Below are positions 36,061-43,212 of a stretch of 64,000 bases of DNA, piece after piece. The notes under the pieces are model-generated. The model saw only the letters and a program-made list of their open reading frames with translations. It ran no database searches and was not told where the DNA came from. Made by a program: the position numbers and the translations under genes. The stretch spans positions 744,001 through 808,000 of the forward strand of contig NZ_CP045200.1 in the NCBI RefSeq assembly GCF_018636735.1, written 5' to 3'. Within the stretch, counting starts at the first letter, position 1, and every line of letters starts with the position of its first letter. This stretch comes from Erythrobacter sp. 3-20A1M (GTDB lineage Bacteria; Pseudomonadota; Alphaproteobacteria; Sphingomonadales; Sphingomonadaceae).

Positions 36061-36318
36061 TCATGTGCTGTCGCTTGCGTGGCCGATCCGATACGGTCCA
36101 GACCGCGCAGGGAGAGCCCGGCCTTTCCAGGTCAGTTCTATAGCTCCCCGCTCGATAAGCCGGTCGACCGCAGTGTGGACGAGCGGCATCGCCATGCGCC
36201 AATCCGCTTCGCCATCGGAAGCGATCCTTCGTGCGACTTCGCTAGGGCATACCGTTTTTCCGGCCCCGCGTTCGGCGAGCAGGGCCAACACGGCATCGCT
36301 CGTACCCCCGACACTCAC
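36061..36318 (-). CDS. DUF3253 small winged-helix-like protein
   Basis: An 85-residue protein beginning at a GTG that overlaps the stop codon of the UVR-motif gene (GTGA). It contains ALLAERGAGKTVCPSEVARRI and MPLVHTAVDRLIERGAIELTWKG, the pattern of DUF3253 proteins, which look like a small winged helix. No function is established; DNA binding is an inference from the fold. The overlap and shared strand indicate co-translation with the UVR protein. Confidence 0.75.
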   Translation of the reverse strand: MSVGGTSDAVLALLAERGAGKTVCPSEVARRIASDGEADWRMAMPLVHTAVDRLIERGAIELTWKGRALPARSGPYRIGHASDST

Positions 36319-36593
36319 TTTCGCTTGCGCTTGGAGGTCATGGGATCGGGTTTGGCGGGCGGCTTCCAGTCGGGCGGAGCAACCGGTCGCTGTCGACTCG
36401 TGCCAAGCCCCATCGCGCCAGGCCGCTGGCGAACCAGGCCCGACGTGTCGGCTTGCGCGGCATCCGCAGCATCCGCCCCGCCCCGCATCAGATTGATGCG
36501 GTCGCGAATGCGCCGGGCTTCCTCGAAATCGAGGGCCTCGGCCGCAGCTTCCATTTCGCGTTGAAGATCCTCGACAGTCTTTCGCATGGCCAT
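36315..36593 (-). CDS. UvrB/UvrC-motif protein
   Basis: A 92-residue protein. Residues 5-40 (DLQREMEAAAEALDFEEARR, then IRDRINLM) match the UVR motif, the helical hairpin that links UvrB and UvrC. The remainder is a basic, proline-rich tail ending KRKRK that may bind nucleic acid. In related bacteria such short UVR proteins are annotated as excinuclease-associated, without a proven role. Its stop overlaps the GTG of the DUF3253 gene. Confidence 0.8.
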   Translation of the reverse strand: MAMRKTVEDLQREMEAAAEALDFEEARRIRDRINLMRGGADAADAAQADTSGLVRQRPGAMGLGTSRQRPVAPPDWKPPAKPDPMTSKRKRK

Positions 36594-36711
36594 TCAACGC
36601 AGCGACGCGGTCTTAGGCTCCATCAATCGACATATCGCCCGTCAGTGAGTCCGCTCCGCCCCAAATCGCGCGATCCGGAAGCACATGGGCGCCTGCGGTG
36701 TCGCCGGCCTA

Positions 36712-37380
36712 CTATGCCGCGCGGGCCTCTCCGACCGCGTCAGGATCGCTTGTCATGGGCGGGATACCGATTTCCGAAAGCTCCCCGGACCGGCCGATCT
36801 CCAGCAGCTCCGCCAACCGACCATTCCGCAGATCGTAGATGAAGCCATGCAGGGTCAAATCCTGCCCGCGTGCGAAGGCGGCCCGGACAGTGTCCGTCTT
36901 CGACAGGCGGATCAGCTGCTCGCGCACGTTGAGTTCGGCCATCCTGTTGAGCCGCTTCGACTGATCCTCGATCCCCTCAAGTTCCGCGCGATGTTTCGCG
37001 AATACCTCGCGCGCGGCCGCAAGCCACGAATGCACATGGCCGGACCCACCGCCCGTCATCGCCGTTTGCAGTCCGCTGCACCCGTAATGTCCGCAAAGGA
37101 CGATGTGGGCGATTTCGAAATCCTCGATAGCGTGCTGGACGTCCGCCATCAGGTTGTCGTCGGTTTCATAGACGAGGTTGGCGAGATTGCGGTGGATGAA
37201 CAGCTCGCCCGGACGGGTCTGGGTTATGTTCTGCGGCGAGACCCGGCTGTCCGACCCGCCGATCCACATAATCTCGGGTGACTGGCCAGAGGTCTGCTGC
37301 GCGAAGTAGTCCTTCTTGCGCTCCTGCATTTCCGCCGACCACGTCTTGTTGGACAGGATCAGTTCGCGAATGGTCTTCAT
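36712..37380 (-). CDS. Beta-carbonic anhydrase paralogue with the first zinc ligand replaced by Gly
   Basis: A 222-residue Can-type beta-carbonic anhydrase by overall sequence (ELFIHRNLANLV, HIVLCGHYGCSGLQ, WLAAAREVFAKH). In E. coli Can numbering zinc is held by Cys42, His98 and Cys101, with Asp44-Arg46. Here His98, Cys101, Asp44 and Arg46 are present at exactly those positions, but residue 42 is Gly (WIGGSDSRV, codon GGG at 37257-37255). Two base changes from a Cys codon are needed, so a single sequencing error is unlikely. The ATG overlaps the end of the SulP gene (ATGA). The protein may be inactive, use another ligand, or regulate the transporter. Confidence 0.88.
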   Translation of the reverse strand: MKTIRELILSNKTWSAEMQERKKDYFAQQTSGQSPEIMWIGGSDSRVSPQNITQTRPGELFIHRNLANLVYETDDNLMADVQHAIEDFEIAHIVLCGHYGCSGLQTAMTGGGSGHVHSWLAAAREVFAKHRAELEGIEDQSKRLNRMAELNVREQLIRLSKTDTVRAAFARGQDLTLHGFIYDLRNGRLAELLEIGRSGELSEIGIPPMTSDPDAVGEARAA

Positions 37381-38957
37381 GAGTAGGCAACCTTCTTGAA
37401 TGGGGCTTCCAGCGGGGCGGCTTGCAGGTGATCCAGATCGCCCCGGATGGTAACCGCGATGTCGCGGAACTTCGCATTGCGCGAGAAGCTGTTGATGATG
37501 TCGATATTGTCGGGGTCGATGAACTCGGCCCGCTCGAGATCGATCACCACGCTCGCACCATCGGGCACGCTGCCGAGCGACTTCTGCAATTCGTACTTGT
37601 GAATGAAATACAGGTTGCGCCGGGCACTGACCAACCAGAACCCTTCGTCGTTCGCCACGCTCACGGCCTTGCGGAAATTGCGGGCGACGACGAAGACGAA
37701 GCCGATCGCGAGCCCGATGATGATGCCGCGCAGCAGATCGGTGAACAGGATGGCGCCGATCGTCGCGATGAACGGCACGAACTGATGCCATCCCTGCGCC
37801 CAGCGCCGGCGGTACAGCTCGGGCGTGTTGAGCTTGTAACCGACCTGGATCAGGATCGCAGCCAGCGCCGCGAGCGGGATCATGTTCAGCAGAACCGGGA
37901 TCAGCAGCACGCTCAGCAGCAGCCAGAAGCCGTGCAGAATGGCGGAGGTTTTCGTCTCGCCCCCGGCCGCGACATTGGCGGAGGAGCGCACGATCACCGA
38001 AGTGAGCGGCAGGCCGCCGATCAGGCCGGAAAGGATGTTGCCGCCACCCTGCGCCAGCAGTTCGTGATTCTTGTCGGTCGTCCGCCGGCGCGGATCCAGT
38101 TCGTCGACCGCCTTGACGCACAGTAGCGATTCCAGGCTCGCGACGATCGCGAGCGTAACCGCCACGATCCAGACGTCCGCCATCCCGATCGCGCTGAAAT
38201 CGGGGGTGCGGAACTGCCCGACGAACTCGCCCAGCGATCCGGAGATGGGGACCTGAACAAGATGGCTGGGCCGGACGGCCAGGCCGGGTGCGAACAGTTT
38301 GAAGGCCTCGTTGGCAAGCACGCCGAAGATCACCACGACGAGCGGACCGGGCAGCAGCCGGAACGGCCCGTCCTTGGGCTTCTTGGCATCCCACCAGAAG
38401 AGGAAGACGAGCGAGATCAGCGCAATCAGCATCGGCCCCGGAAGGAAGAAATCCCATGCCGAGTAGAACAGCGCCGAGAGGGTGTTGAGGCCATCGGGCT
38501 GGAGGAAGCTGAGGCTACCCTCGAAATCGCCGTCGTAGCCAAGGGCGTGCGGAATCTGTTTGAGGATCAGGATCAGGCCGATCGCCGCCAGCATGCCGGT
38601 GATGACCGAGCTGGGCACGAATTCGGAAAGGGTGCCCGACCGGGTGAAATACAGCCCGATCTGAAGCACGCCGGACAGGGCGACCGCGAGGAGAAATATC
38701 TCCCAGCTGGGAAGCAGCTCGAGCGCGTCGAGCACGATGACGGTCAGCCCCGCGGCCGGCCCGCTGACCGACAGCTGCGATTTGGACAGGGTACCGACGA
38801 CGATGCCGCCGACGATGCCGGCGATCAGGCCGGAAAACAGCGGAGCCCCCGAAGCGAGGGCAATGCCAAGGCATAGGGGCAGGGCGACCAGCGCCACCAC
38901 GATCGATGCGGGGATATCCTTGCCAAGAGAAGACAAGAATGTCGTTTTTTCAGTCAC
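37377..38957 (-). CDS. SulP-family anion (probably bicarbonate) transporter with STAS domain
   Basis: A 526-residue SLC26/SulP transporter. Multiple membrane segments (VVALVALPLCLGIALASGAP, IVGGIVVGTLSKSQLSVSGPAAGL, WIVAVTLAIVASLESLLCV and others) precede a short C-terminal STAS domain (about 440-520, ASVVIDLERAEFIDPDNIDII). SulP proteins move sulfate, bicarbonate or other anions. The flanking carbonic anhydrase genes argue for bicarbonate, as in BicA-like systems; this is inference. It overlaps the downstream carbonic anhydrase paralogue by four bases and lies 143 bases after the upstream carbonic anhydrase. Confidence 0.9.
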   Translation of the reverse strand: MTEKTTFLSSLGKDIPASIVVALVALPLCLGIALASGAPLFSGLIAGIVGGIVVGTLSKSQLSVSGPAAGLTVIVLDALELLPSWEIFLLAVALSGVLQIGLYFTRSGTLSEFVPSSVITGMLAAIGLILILKQIPHALGYDGDFEGSLSFLQPDGLNTLSALFYSAWDFFLPGPMLIALISLVFLFWWDAKKPKDGPFRLLPGPLVVVIFGVLANEAFKLFAPGLAVRPSHLVQVPISGSLGEFVGQFRTPDFSAIGMADVWIVAVTLAIVASLESLLCVKAVDELDPRRRTTDKNHELLAQGGGNILSGLIGGLPLTSVIVRSSANVAAGGETKTSAILHGFWLLLSVLLIPVLLNMIPLAALAAILIQVGYKLNTPELYRRRWAQGWHQFVPFIATIGAILFTDLLRGIIIGLAIGFVFVVARNFRKAVSVANDEGFWLVSARRNLYFIHKYELQKSLGSVPDGASVVIDLERAEFIDPDNIDIINSFSRNAKFRDIAVTIRGDLDHLQAAPLEAPFKKVAYS

Positions 38958-39100
38958 TTCGGATCCTTCGCGTGCACATGGCTGACCAGGGGATTGTCGC
39001 GCCCTTCCGACCGGCAGAAATCATCGAGAAATGGGAAAAAGGGGGGCCGATGTGGCGGGTTCTCCTGCGAACAGCCCATCGGCCCTTAGTTTGGGCGGAT

Positions 39101-39784
39101 TCAGGCCGCCTTTTTGGGCGTGTCGCGATCCAGCCCGCCTTCCGCGATCGGCGGAGTGTTTCCATCGGACAACGGACCGAACTGCCGGGTCCTGCCGTCG
39201 AACGCGCGGATGGTTCCGCTTTCGATGTCGAAGACCCACCCGTGCAGCCGGATTTTCCCGGAGGCGAGCGCCGCCGCGACGGACGGATGGCTGCGCAGAT
39301 GCGTCAGCTGAAGAGTGACGTTTTCTTCCACCAGGCGATCGAGCTTTTCCGTATCCCCGGCACCCGCGCAGCAGGCATGGACGATGTCGCGCGCAGCGCG
39401 CGAATGGCCGATCCACGCCTTGACAGAAGGCATCGCATCGAGCGCGCCTTCGGGGGCGAAATGCGCCTTCATCGCGCCGCAATCGGCATGACCGCAGATG
39501 ACGATGTCGGTGACGCCGAGGCCGACCACCGCATATTCGATGGTGGACGTAACGCCGCCATTGATGGACTGCCAGGGCGGCACGATATTGCCCGCATTCC
39601 GGATCACGAACAGGTCGCCTGGGAGCGACTGGGTGATCAGTTCGGGGACGACGCGGCTGTCGGAACAACTGATCATCAGCGTCTTGGGGCTCTGCCCCTC
39701 GCGTCCGAGGACCTGAAGCTTCTGCTCATGTTCCTTGTAGATGTGCTCGCGGAACCGCGTAACGCCTTCCATCAACTCTTTCAT
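39101..39784 (-). CDS. Beta-carbonic anhydrase
   Basis: A 227-residue enzyme that interconverts carbon dioxide and bicarbonate. All zinc and catalytic residues are present: MISCSDSRV supplies Cys, Asp and Arg, and CGHADCGAM supplies His and Cys. I chose the ATG at 39784 because AGGAG lies about eight bases upstream; a longer in-frame start exists at 39829. It is the first gene of the putative anhydrase-SulP-anhydrase unit. The 143-base gap to the SulP gene may contain a second promoter. Confidence 0.92.
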   Translation of the reverse strand: MKELMEGVTRFREHIYKEHEQKLQVLGREGQSPKTLMISCSDSRVVPELITQSLPGDLFVIRNAGNIVPPWQSINGGVTSTIEYAVVGLGVTDIVICGHADCGAMKAHFAPEGALDAMPSVKAWIGHSRAARDIVHACCAGAGDTEKLDRLVEENVTLQLTHLRSHPSVAAALASGKIRLHGWVFDIESGTIRAFDGRTRQFGPLSDGNTPPIAEGGLDRDTPKKAA

Positions 39785-39868
39785 GGTGCACTCCTGTGTT
39801 AGCGGGCCGGAGCCCGTGTCGCAGTGCACAATCGCGCCCGCGCATTTCCGCGCGATGCTCGATTTGTT

Positions 39869-41218
39869 TCAAAGTATTTCCGGGGGCTGTTTTTGCGGAA
39901 TTACCAGCGCCGCACGCAGGCCGGTCGGCTCCGCCCGCGACAGTTCGAATGTTCCGCCATGCGCTTCCGCGACGTTACGCACGATGCTGAGACCCAGCCC
40001 CATGCCGGGATGCCCCCCGGACCGCGCGATATCGAGCCGTTCGAACGGCTGCATCACGCGCTTCATGTCGGCCCAGGGTATGCCGGGACCGCCATCCTCC
40101 ACCGCGATCACCGCGTGCGTTTCGGTCAGTTCGAGCTCTATCGTGGCATGCCCGGCAAACTTCACCGCATTGTCGACCAGGTTTTCGATCGCCCGGGTGA
40201 GCGAATTGTGCAGCGCCGCGACCACCGCCCGTTCCGGGCCGCGATAATCCACGTCGTAGCCCAGGTCGGCGAATTTCTCCCCGATCGTCTGGCACAGGCT
40301 GGAGAGGTCGGTCGGCTCGTAATCCTGCTTCAGGTCGCCGGTTTCGAAATATTCGAGCAGTTCCTGCAGCATCGCGGTCATCTGTTCGATGTCGGACCGT
40401 GCCTCTGCCCGGTCCTGCTCGTCGGCGATCGCACCGATCCGCAGCCGCAGCCGCGCCAGCGGCGTACGCAGATCGTGGCCGACCGCCATCAGGGCCTGCG
40501 TGCGCTGGTTCATTGCCGCCTCGATCCGGTCCTGCATCAGATTGAGCGCGTGGGAAACCTGCCGTAATTCCAGCGGACCGGCCTGCTCGTCGAACGGGAT
40601 GCGCGCGGTCGTGCCGATAAGTTTGGCGTCCGAGGACAATTGCCTGAGCGGGGCGCTCAACGTCCGAACCAGCACTGCCGCCGAGCCCAGGACCAGCAGC
40701 GCCACGATCCCGACCGTCAGCGACGTTCTGATCAGCGGTGTCCAGCCGGCCACCGGCTCATTCGTTTCGAACGCGATCCAGACATCGGGGGCGATCCGGA
40801 GCGCGCCTTCCAGATGGCGATCGAGGACGAGTGGAGATTTGCGGACCATGGCGAGGCGCAAGTCGTTCTTGGCCAGCTCCGGCTCCCATCGCACGAGCGA
40901 GCGGGCGATCTCGGCGGCATCGGGCGCGATCCCGGGCGCGATCTGCGGCGCCCCTTCCACGAGCCGCATCTGCAAATGAATGGTCGACAGACTGCCGAGC
41001 AAAGGCGCGCGATCCTGCGGCGCAACCGCCGTCACCACTCGTTCCGCAGTGACGAGCTGTTCGGCGATGCGCTTGCCCAGACCCTGGCGCTGGATATGCG
41101 CTTCCCCCGCCCCGATCAGAAGCGTGCCGGCAATGAACTGCACCGCCACGGCCAGCACCAGGACAAGCGTGACGCGGCCGGTGAAACCCTTGGGCCAGAG
41201 CCGGCCGCGACCGATCAC
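39869..41218 (-). CDS. Sensor histidine kinase
   Basis: A 449-residue membrane kinase. Two transmembrane helices (VTLVLVLAVAVQFIAGTLL near 20 and LTVGIVALLVLGSAAVLV near 185) bracket a periplasmic sensor of about 145 residues. HAMP, DHp and ATPase domains follow: H-box ALMAVGHDLRTPLARLR, N-box ENLVDNAVKF, G1 VEDGGPGIP and G2 GGHPGMGLGLSIV. Its start overlaps the response regulator stop by four bases, which defines its partner. The sensed signal is unknown. Confidence 0.93.
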   Translation of the reverse strand: MIGRGRLWPKGFTGRVTLVLVLAVAVQFIAGTLLIGAGEAHIQRQGLGKRIAEQLVTAERVVTAVAPQDRAPLLGSLSTIHLQMRLVEGAPQIAPGIAPDAAEIARSLVRWEPELAKNDLRLAMVRKSPLVLDRHLEGALRIAPDVWIAFETNEPVAGWTPLIRTSLTVGIVALLVLGSAAVLVRTLSAPLRQLSSDAKLIGTTARIPFDEQAGPLELRQVSHALNLMQDRIEAAMNQRTQALMAVGHDLRTPLARLRLRIGAIADEQDRAEARSDIEQMTAMLQELLEYFETGDLKQDYEPTDLSSLCQTIGEKFADLGYDVDYRGPERAVVAALHNSLTRAIENLVDNAVKFAGHATIELELTETHAVIAVEDGGPGIPWADMKRVMQPFERLDIARSGGHPGMGLGLSIVRNVAEAHGGTFELSRAEPTGLRAALVIPQKQPPEIL

Positions 41219-41940
41219 CGTTCCACTTGCCCGGTAAAGACATATCCCACGCCGCGCACGGTGCGGATCAGATCGCGCCCGCCCTCGACCGACCCGAGCT
41301 TGCGCCGCAGGCGGCTGACCAGCACATCGACGCTGCGATCGCCGCTATCGCGCCCGGCAATGCGGTCGCGCGAATGTTCCAGCAGCGTGTTCCGGCCGAT
41401 CACCCGCTGGGGCATGTCCACCAACACGTTCAGCAGATCGAATTCCGCTTCCGAGATGGATACCCGCCCGCCATCGGGCGCGAACAGCTCGCGCCGCCGC
41501 CGATCGATCTGCCAGCCGTCGAACCGCGCGATCGCGGTGTGATCCTGCGTTTCGCCCCCCGCCGGCTGCTCGTGCCGCCGCAGGACCGAGCGGATGCGGG
41601 CGACCAGCTCACCCGGATCGACCGGCTTCACCAGATAGTCGTCCGCGCCGAGCTCCAGCCCGACGATGCGGTCCGTATGGCTCGACCGCGCGCTGATGAA
41701 GATGATCGGGACCGCGCTTCGCTGGCGCAGCCACCGGCACAGGTCGAGCCCGCTGGTGCCCGGCAGCATGACGTCCAGGATCACCAGATCGTACTGCTCC
41801 GCCGAGGCGCGAAATTCCGCCGCGGTCGCATAGCTGCGGATCGGAAATCCGCTCTGGCGGATATGCCGCGTCAGCAGCGTGCGCAGGGCGCCGTCGTCCT
41901 CGACAAGCGCGATATGGTAGATTCGTTCGTTGAACTGCAT
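41215..41940 (-). CDS. OmpR/PhoB-type response regulator
   Basis: A 241-residue regulator. The receiver domain has the acidic pair EDD near residue 12, the phospho-acceptor Asp in LVILDVMLPGTSG, and Lys in VKPVDPGEL. The C-terminal winged helix contains LLNVLVDMPQRVIGRNTLLE and DLIRTVRGVGYVF. It overlaps the sensor kinase gene and so forms a two-component pair. The small exported protein upstream (starting at 42299) runs in the same direction and might belong to the same unit. Confidence 0.94.
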   Translation of the reverse strand: MQFNERIYHIALVEDDGALRTLLTRHIRQSGFPIRSYATAAEFRASAEQYDLVILDVMLPGTSGLDLCRWLRQRSAVPIIFISARSSHTDRIVGLELGADDYLVKPVDPGELVARIRSVLRRHEQPAGGETQDHTAIARFDGWQIDRRRRELFAPDGGRVSISEAEFDLLNVLVDMPQRVIGRNTLLEHSRDRIAGRDSGDRSVDVLVSRLRRKLGSVEGGRDLIRTVRGVGYVFTGQVER

Positions 41941-42009
41941 GGGTACGCTCGAGTGCCAACCATCTAGAACCGTTGGCGGCCACCGAAAAGGGAATTTGCG
42001 GACCGATAC

Positions 42010-42299
42010 TTAACCATCGTTTTCGGGTGGAGATTCGTTCTCCGCGCGCTGTTCCTGCGACGTCCGCTTGTCGGATTTCGGGCGCGTGTCGCACAGACGC
42101 AGCTTGCCGGGGAGCTCGCGACAGGTGGTATCGCGCTCCGCCAACCGCTCCTTGTCCGCGGATTCGCTTTTGCGACCACAGCCGTGAACCTTGTGTTTGT
42201 ATGGATGACAGCGCGCATTGCGACGGCGGCGTGCGCGACGGGCGGAACCGGCACGGTCGTGGCGCTGCCCAGTGTCAGCAGGCCGATCAGGATATTCAT
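42010..42299 (-). CDS. Small exported cysteine-containing protein, probable frameshift
   Basis: The ATG at 42299 has a good AGGAG site and encodes a signal peptide (ILIGLLTLGSATTVPVPPVAHA). After about residue 30 that frame loses coding character (Arg/Ser/Pro-rich). The neighbouring frame becomes coding-like: Lys/Glu/Asp-rich, GC-rich third positions, two cysteines in TTCRELPGKLRLCDTR, ending PPENDG at a TAA (42010-42012). Joining them needs one extra base somewhere around 42150-42250. Unrecognised family. If no frameshift exists, the signal-peptide frame continues to 41964 with atypical composition. It precedes the OmpR-type regulator by 69 bases. Confidence 0.4.
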
Positions 42300-42440
42300 A
42301 ACCACTCCTCTTGGGCGAGAGCGCGGGCACCTAATGCGCCAGTGTTTCGCCAACGGGGACGCATTGTTACGAAGTGTTTCAGGATCGCTTTGCCAGGTTT
42401 GTCGGCTTCTCAAACAAGGCTCGGGCGCTTGCCCGCTTGC

Positions 42441-42458
42441 GCCACGGCTAACCGTGGC
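42441..42458. repeat. Perfect 7-bp hairpin over the LuxR-type regulator stop codon
   Basis: GCCACGG (42441-42447) and CCGTGGC (42452-42458) form a perfect stem with a four-base loop, CTAA, which holds part of the regulator's TAG on the minus strand. It could stabilise the mRNA end or help termination; no T-run follows, so it is not a classical intrinsic terminator. Confidence 0.4.
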
Positions 42459-43062
42459 CGATCATCTCACCGTATTTCAGGATGGCTTGCGCCCGGTTGG
42501 AGACCCGCAGGGATTTGAATATCGAGCTCAGGTGCGATTTGACGGTCGCCTCCGACAGGTCGAGATTATGCGCGATCACGTTGTTCGAGTTCCCTTTGCA
42601 CAGTTCAGACATAATTCGCAGCTGCGCCGGCGAGAGGGCGTGAAGAAGATCGTCTTCGTCGCCCGCTGCGTCTTCGTCGGTCGGGAAATATGTTTCGGCG
42701 GCCATCACGCGCAGGATGGCCTCGCCCATTTCCTCCAGGCTGCTCTTCTTCGACAGGAAGCCTTGCGCGCCGAACGATCGGACTCGCATCCGGGTCGTCG
42801 AATCGTCGGTGGCGCTGATCACCAGGATCGGCAGGCGCGGATAACGGCCGCGCACGCGCTTCAAATTAATGACGCCTTCTGAGTCCCTGAGCCCGAGGTC
42901 GAGCACGAGCGCGGCGTAGTCCCGCTGCGCGAGATCGTGAATCGTACCTTCCAGCGTGTCGCAGCCATCGACCTGGATCGCGCTGTCGCGCGCGTGCGCG
43001 GCGCTCTTCAGGGCGGCAAAGCAAAGCGGATGATCTTCGGCGATCAGGAGGAAGCGCAGCAT
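42448..43062 (-). CDS. NarL/LuxR-type response regulator
   Basis: A 204-residue regulator. The receiver (MLRFLLIAEDHPL, phospho-acceptor Asp in ALVLDLGLRDSEG, Lys in GFLSKKSSLEEM) is followed by a LuxR helix-turn-helix (LSPAQLRIMSELCKGNSNNVIAHNL region, LSEATVKSHLSSIFKSL). I chose the ATG at 43062; a longer start would add an unrelated leader. No kinase lies next to it; the orphan Hpt protein 2.6 kb away is a possible phosphorelay partner. Divergent from the S8 autotransporter, whose promoter it may influence. Confidence 0.9.
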   Translation of the reverse strand: MLRFLLIAEDHPLCFAALKSAAHARDSAIQVDGCDTLEGTIHDLAQRDYAALVLDLGLRDSEGVINLKRVRGRYPRLPILVISATDDSTTRMRVRSFGAQGFLSKKSSLEEMGEAILRVMAAETYFPTDEDAAGDEDDLLHALSPAQLRIMSELCKGNSNNVIAHNLDLSEATVKSHLSSIFKSLRVSNRAQAILKYGEMIGHG

Positions 43063-43212
43063 TCGTCCCACATCGTCCCTCCCGATAACGGCCCAGCCTT
43101 CAACGCCACCAAACACCGCCAAAGGTTAAGATGCCGCTAACTCTTTCATACCTTGGGTTTAATTTGCCGTTTCGCAGGTTTCCCAGGCCCGCGCCCATGC
43201 CAACGATGCTGC

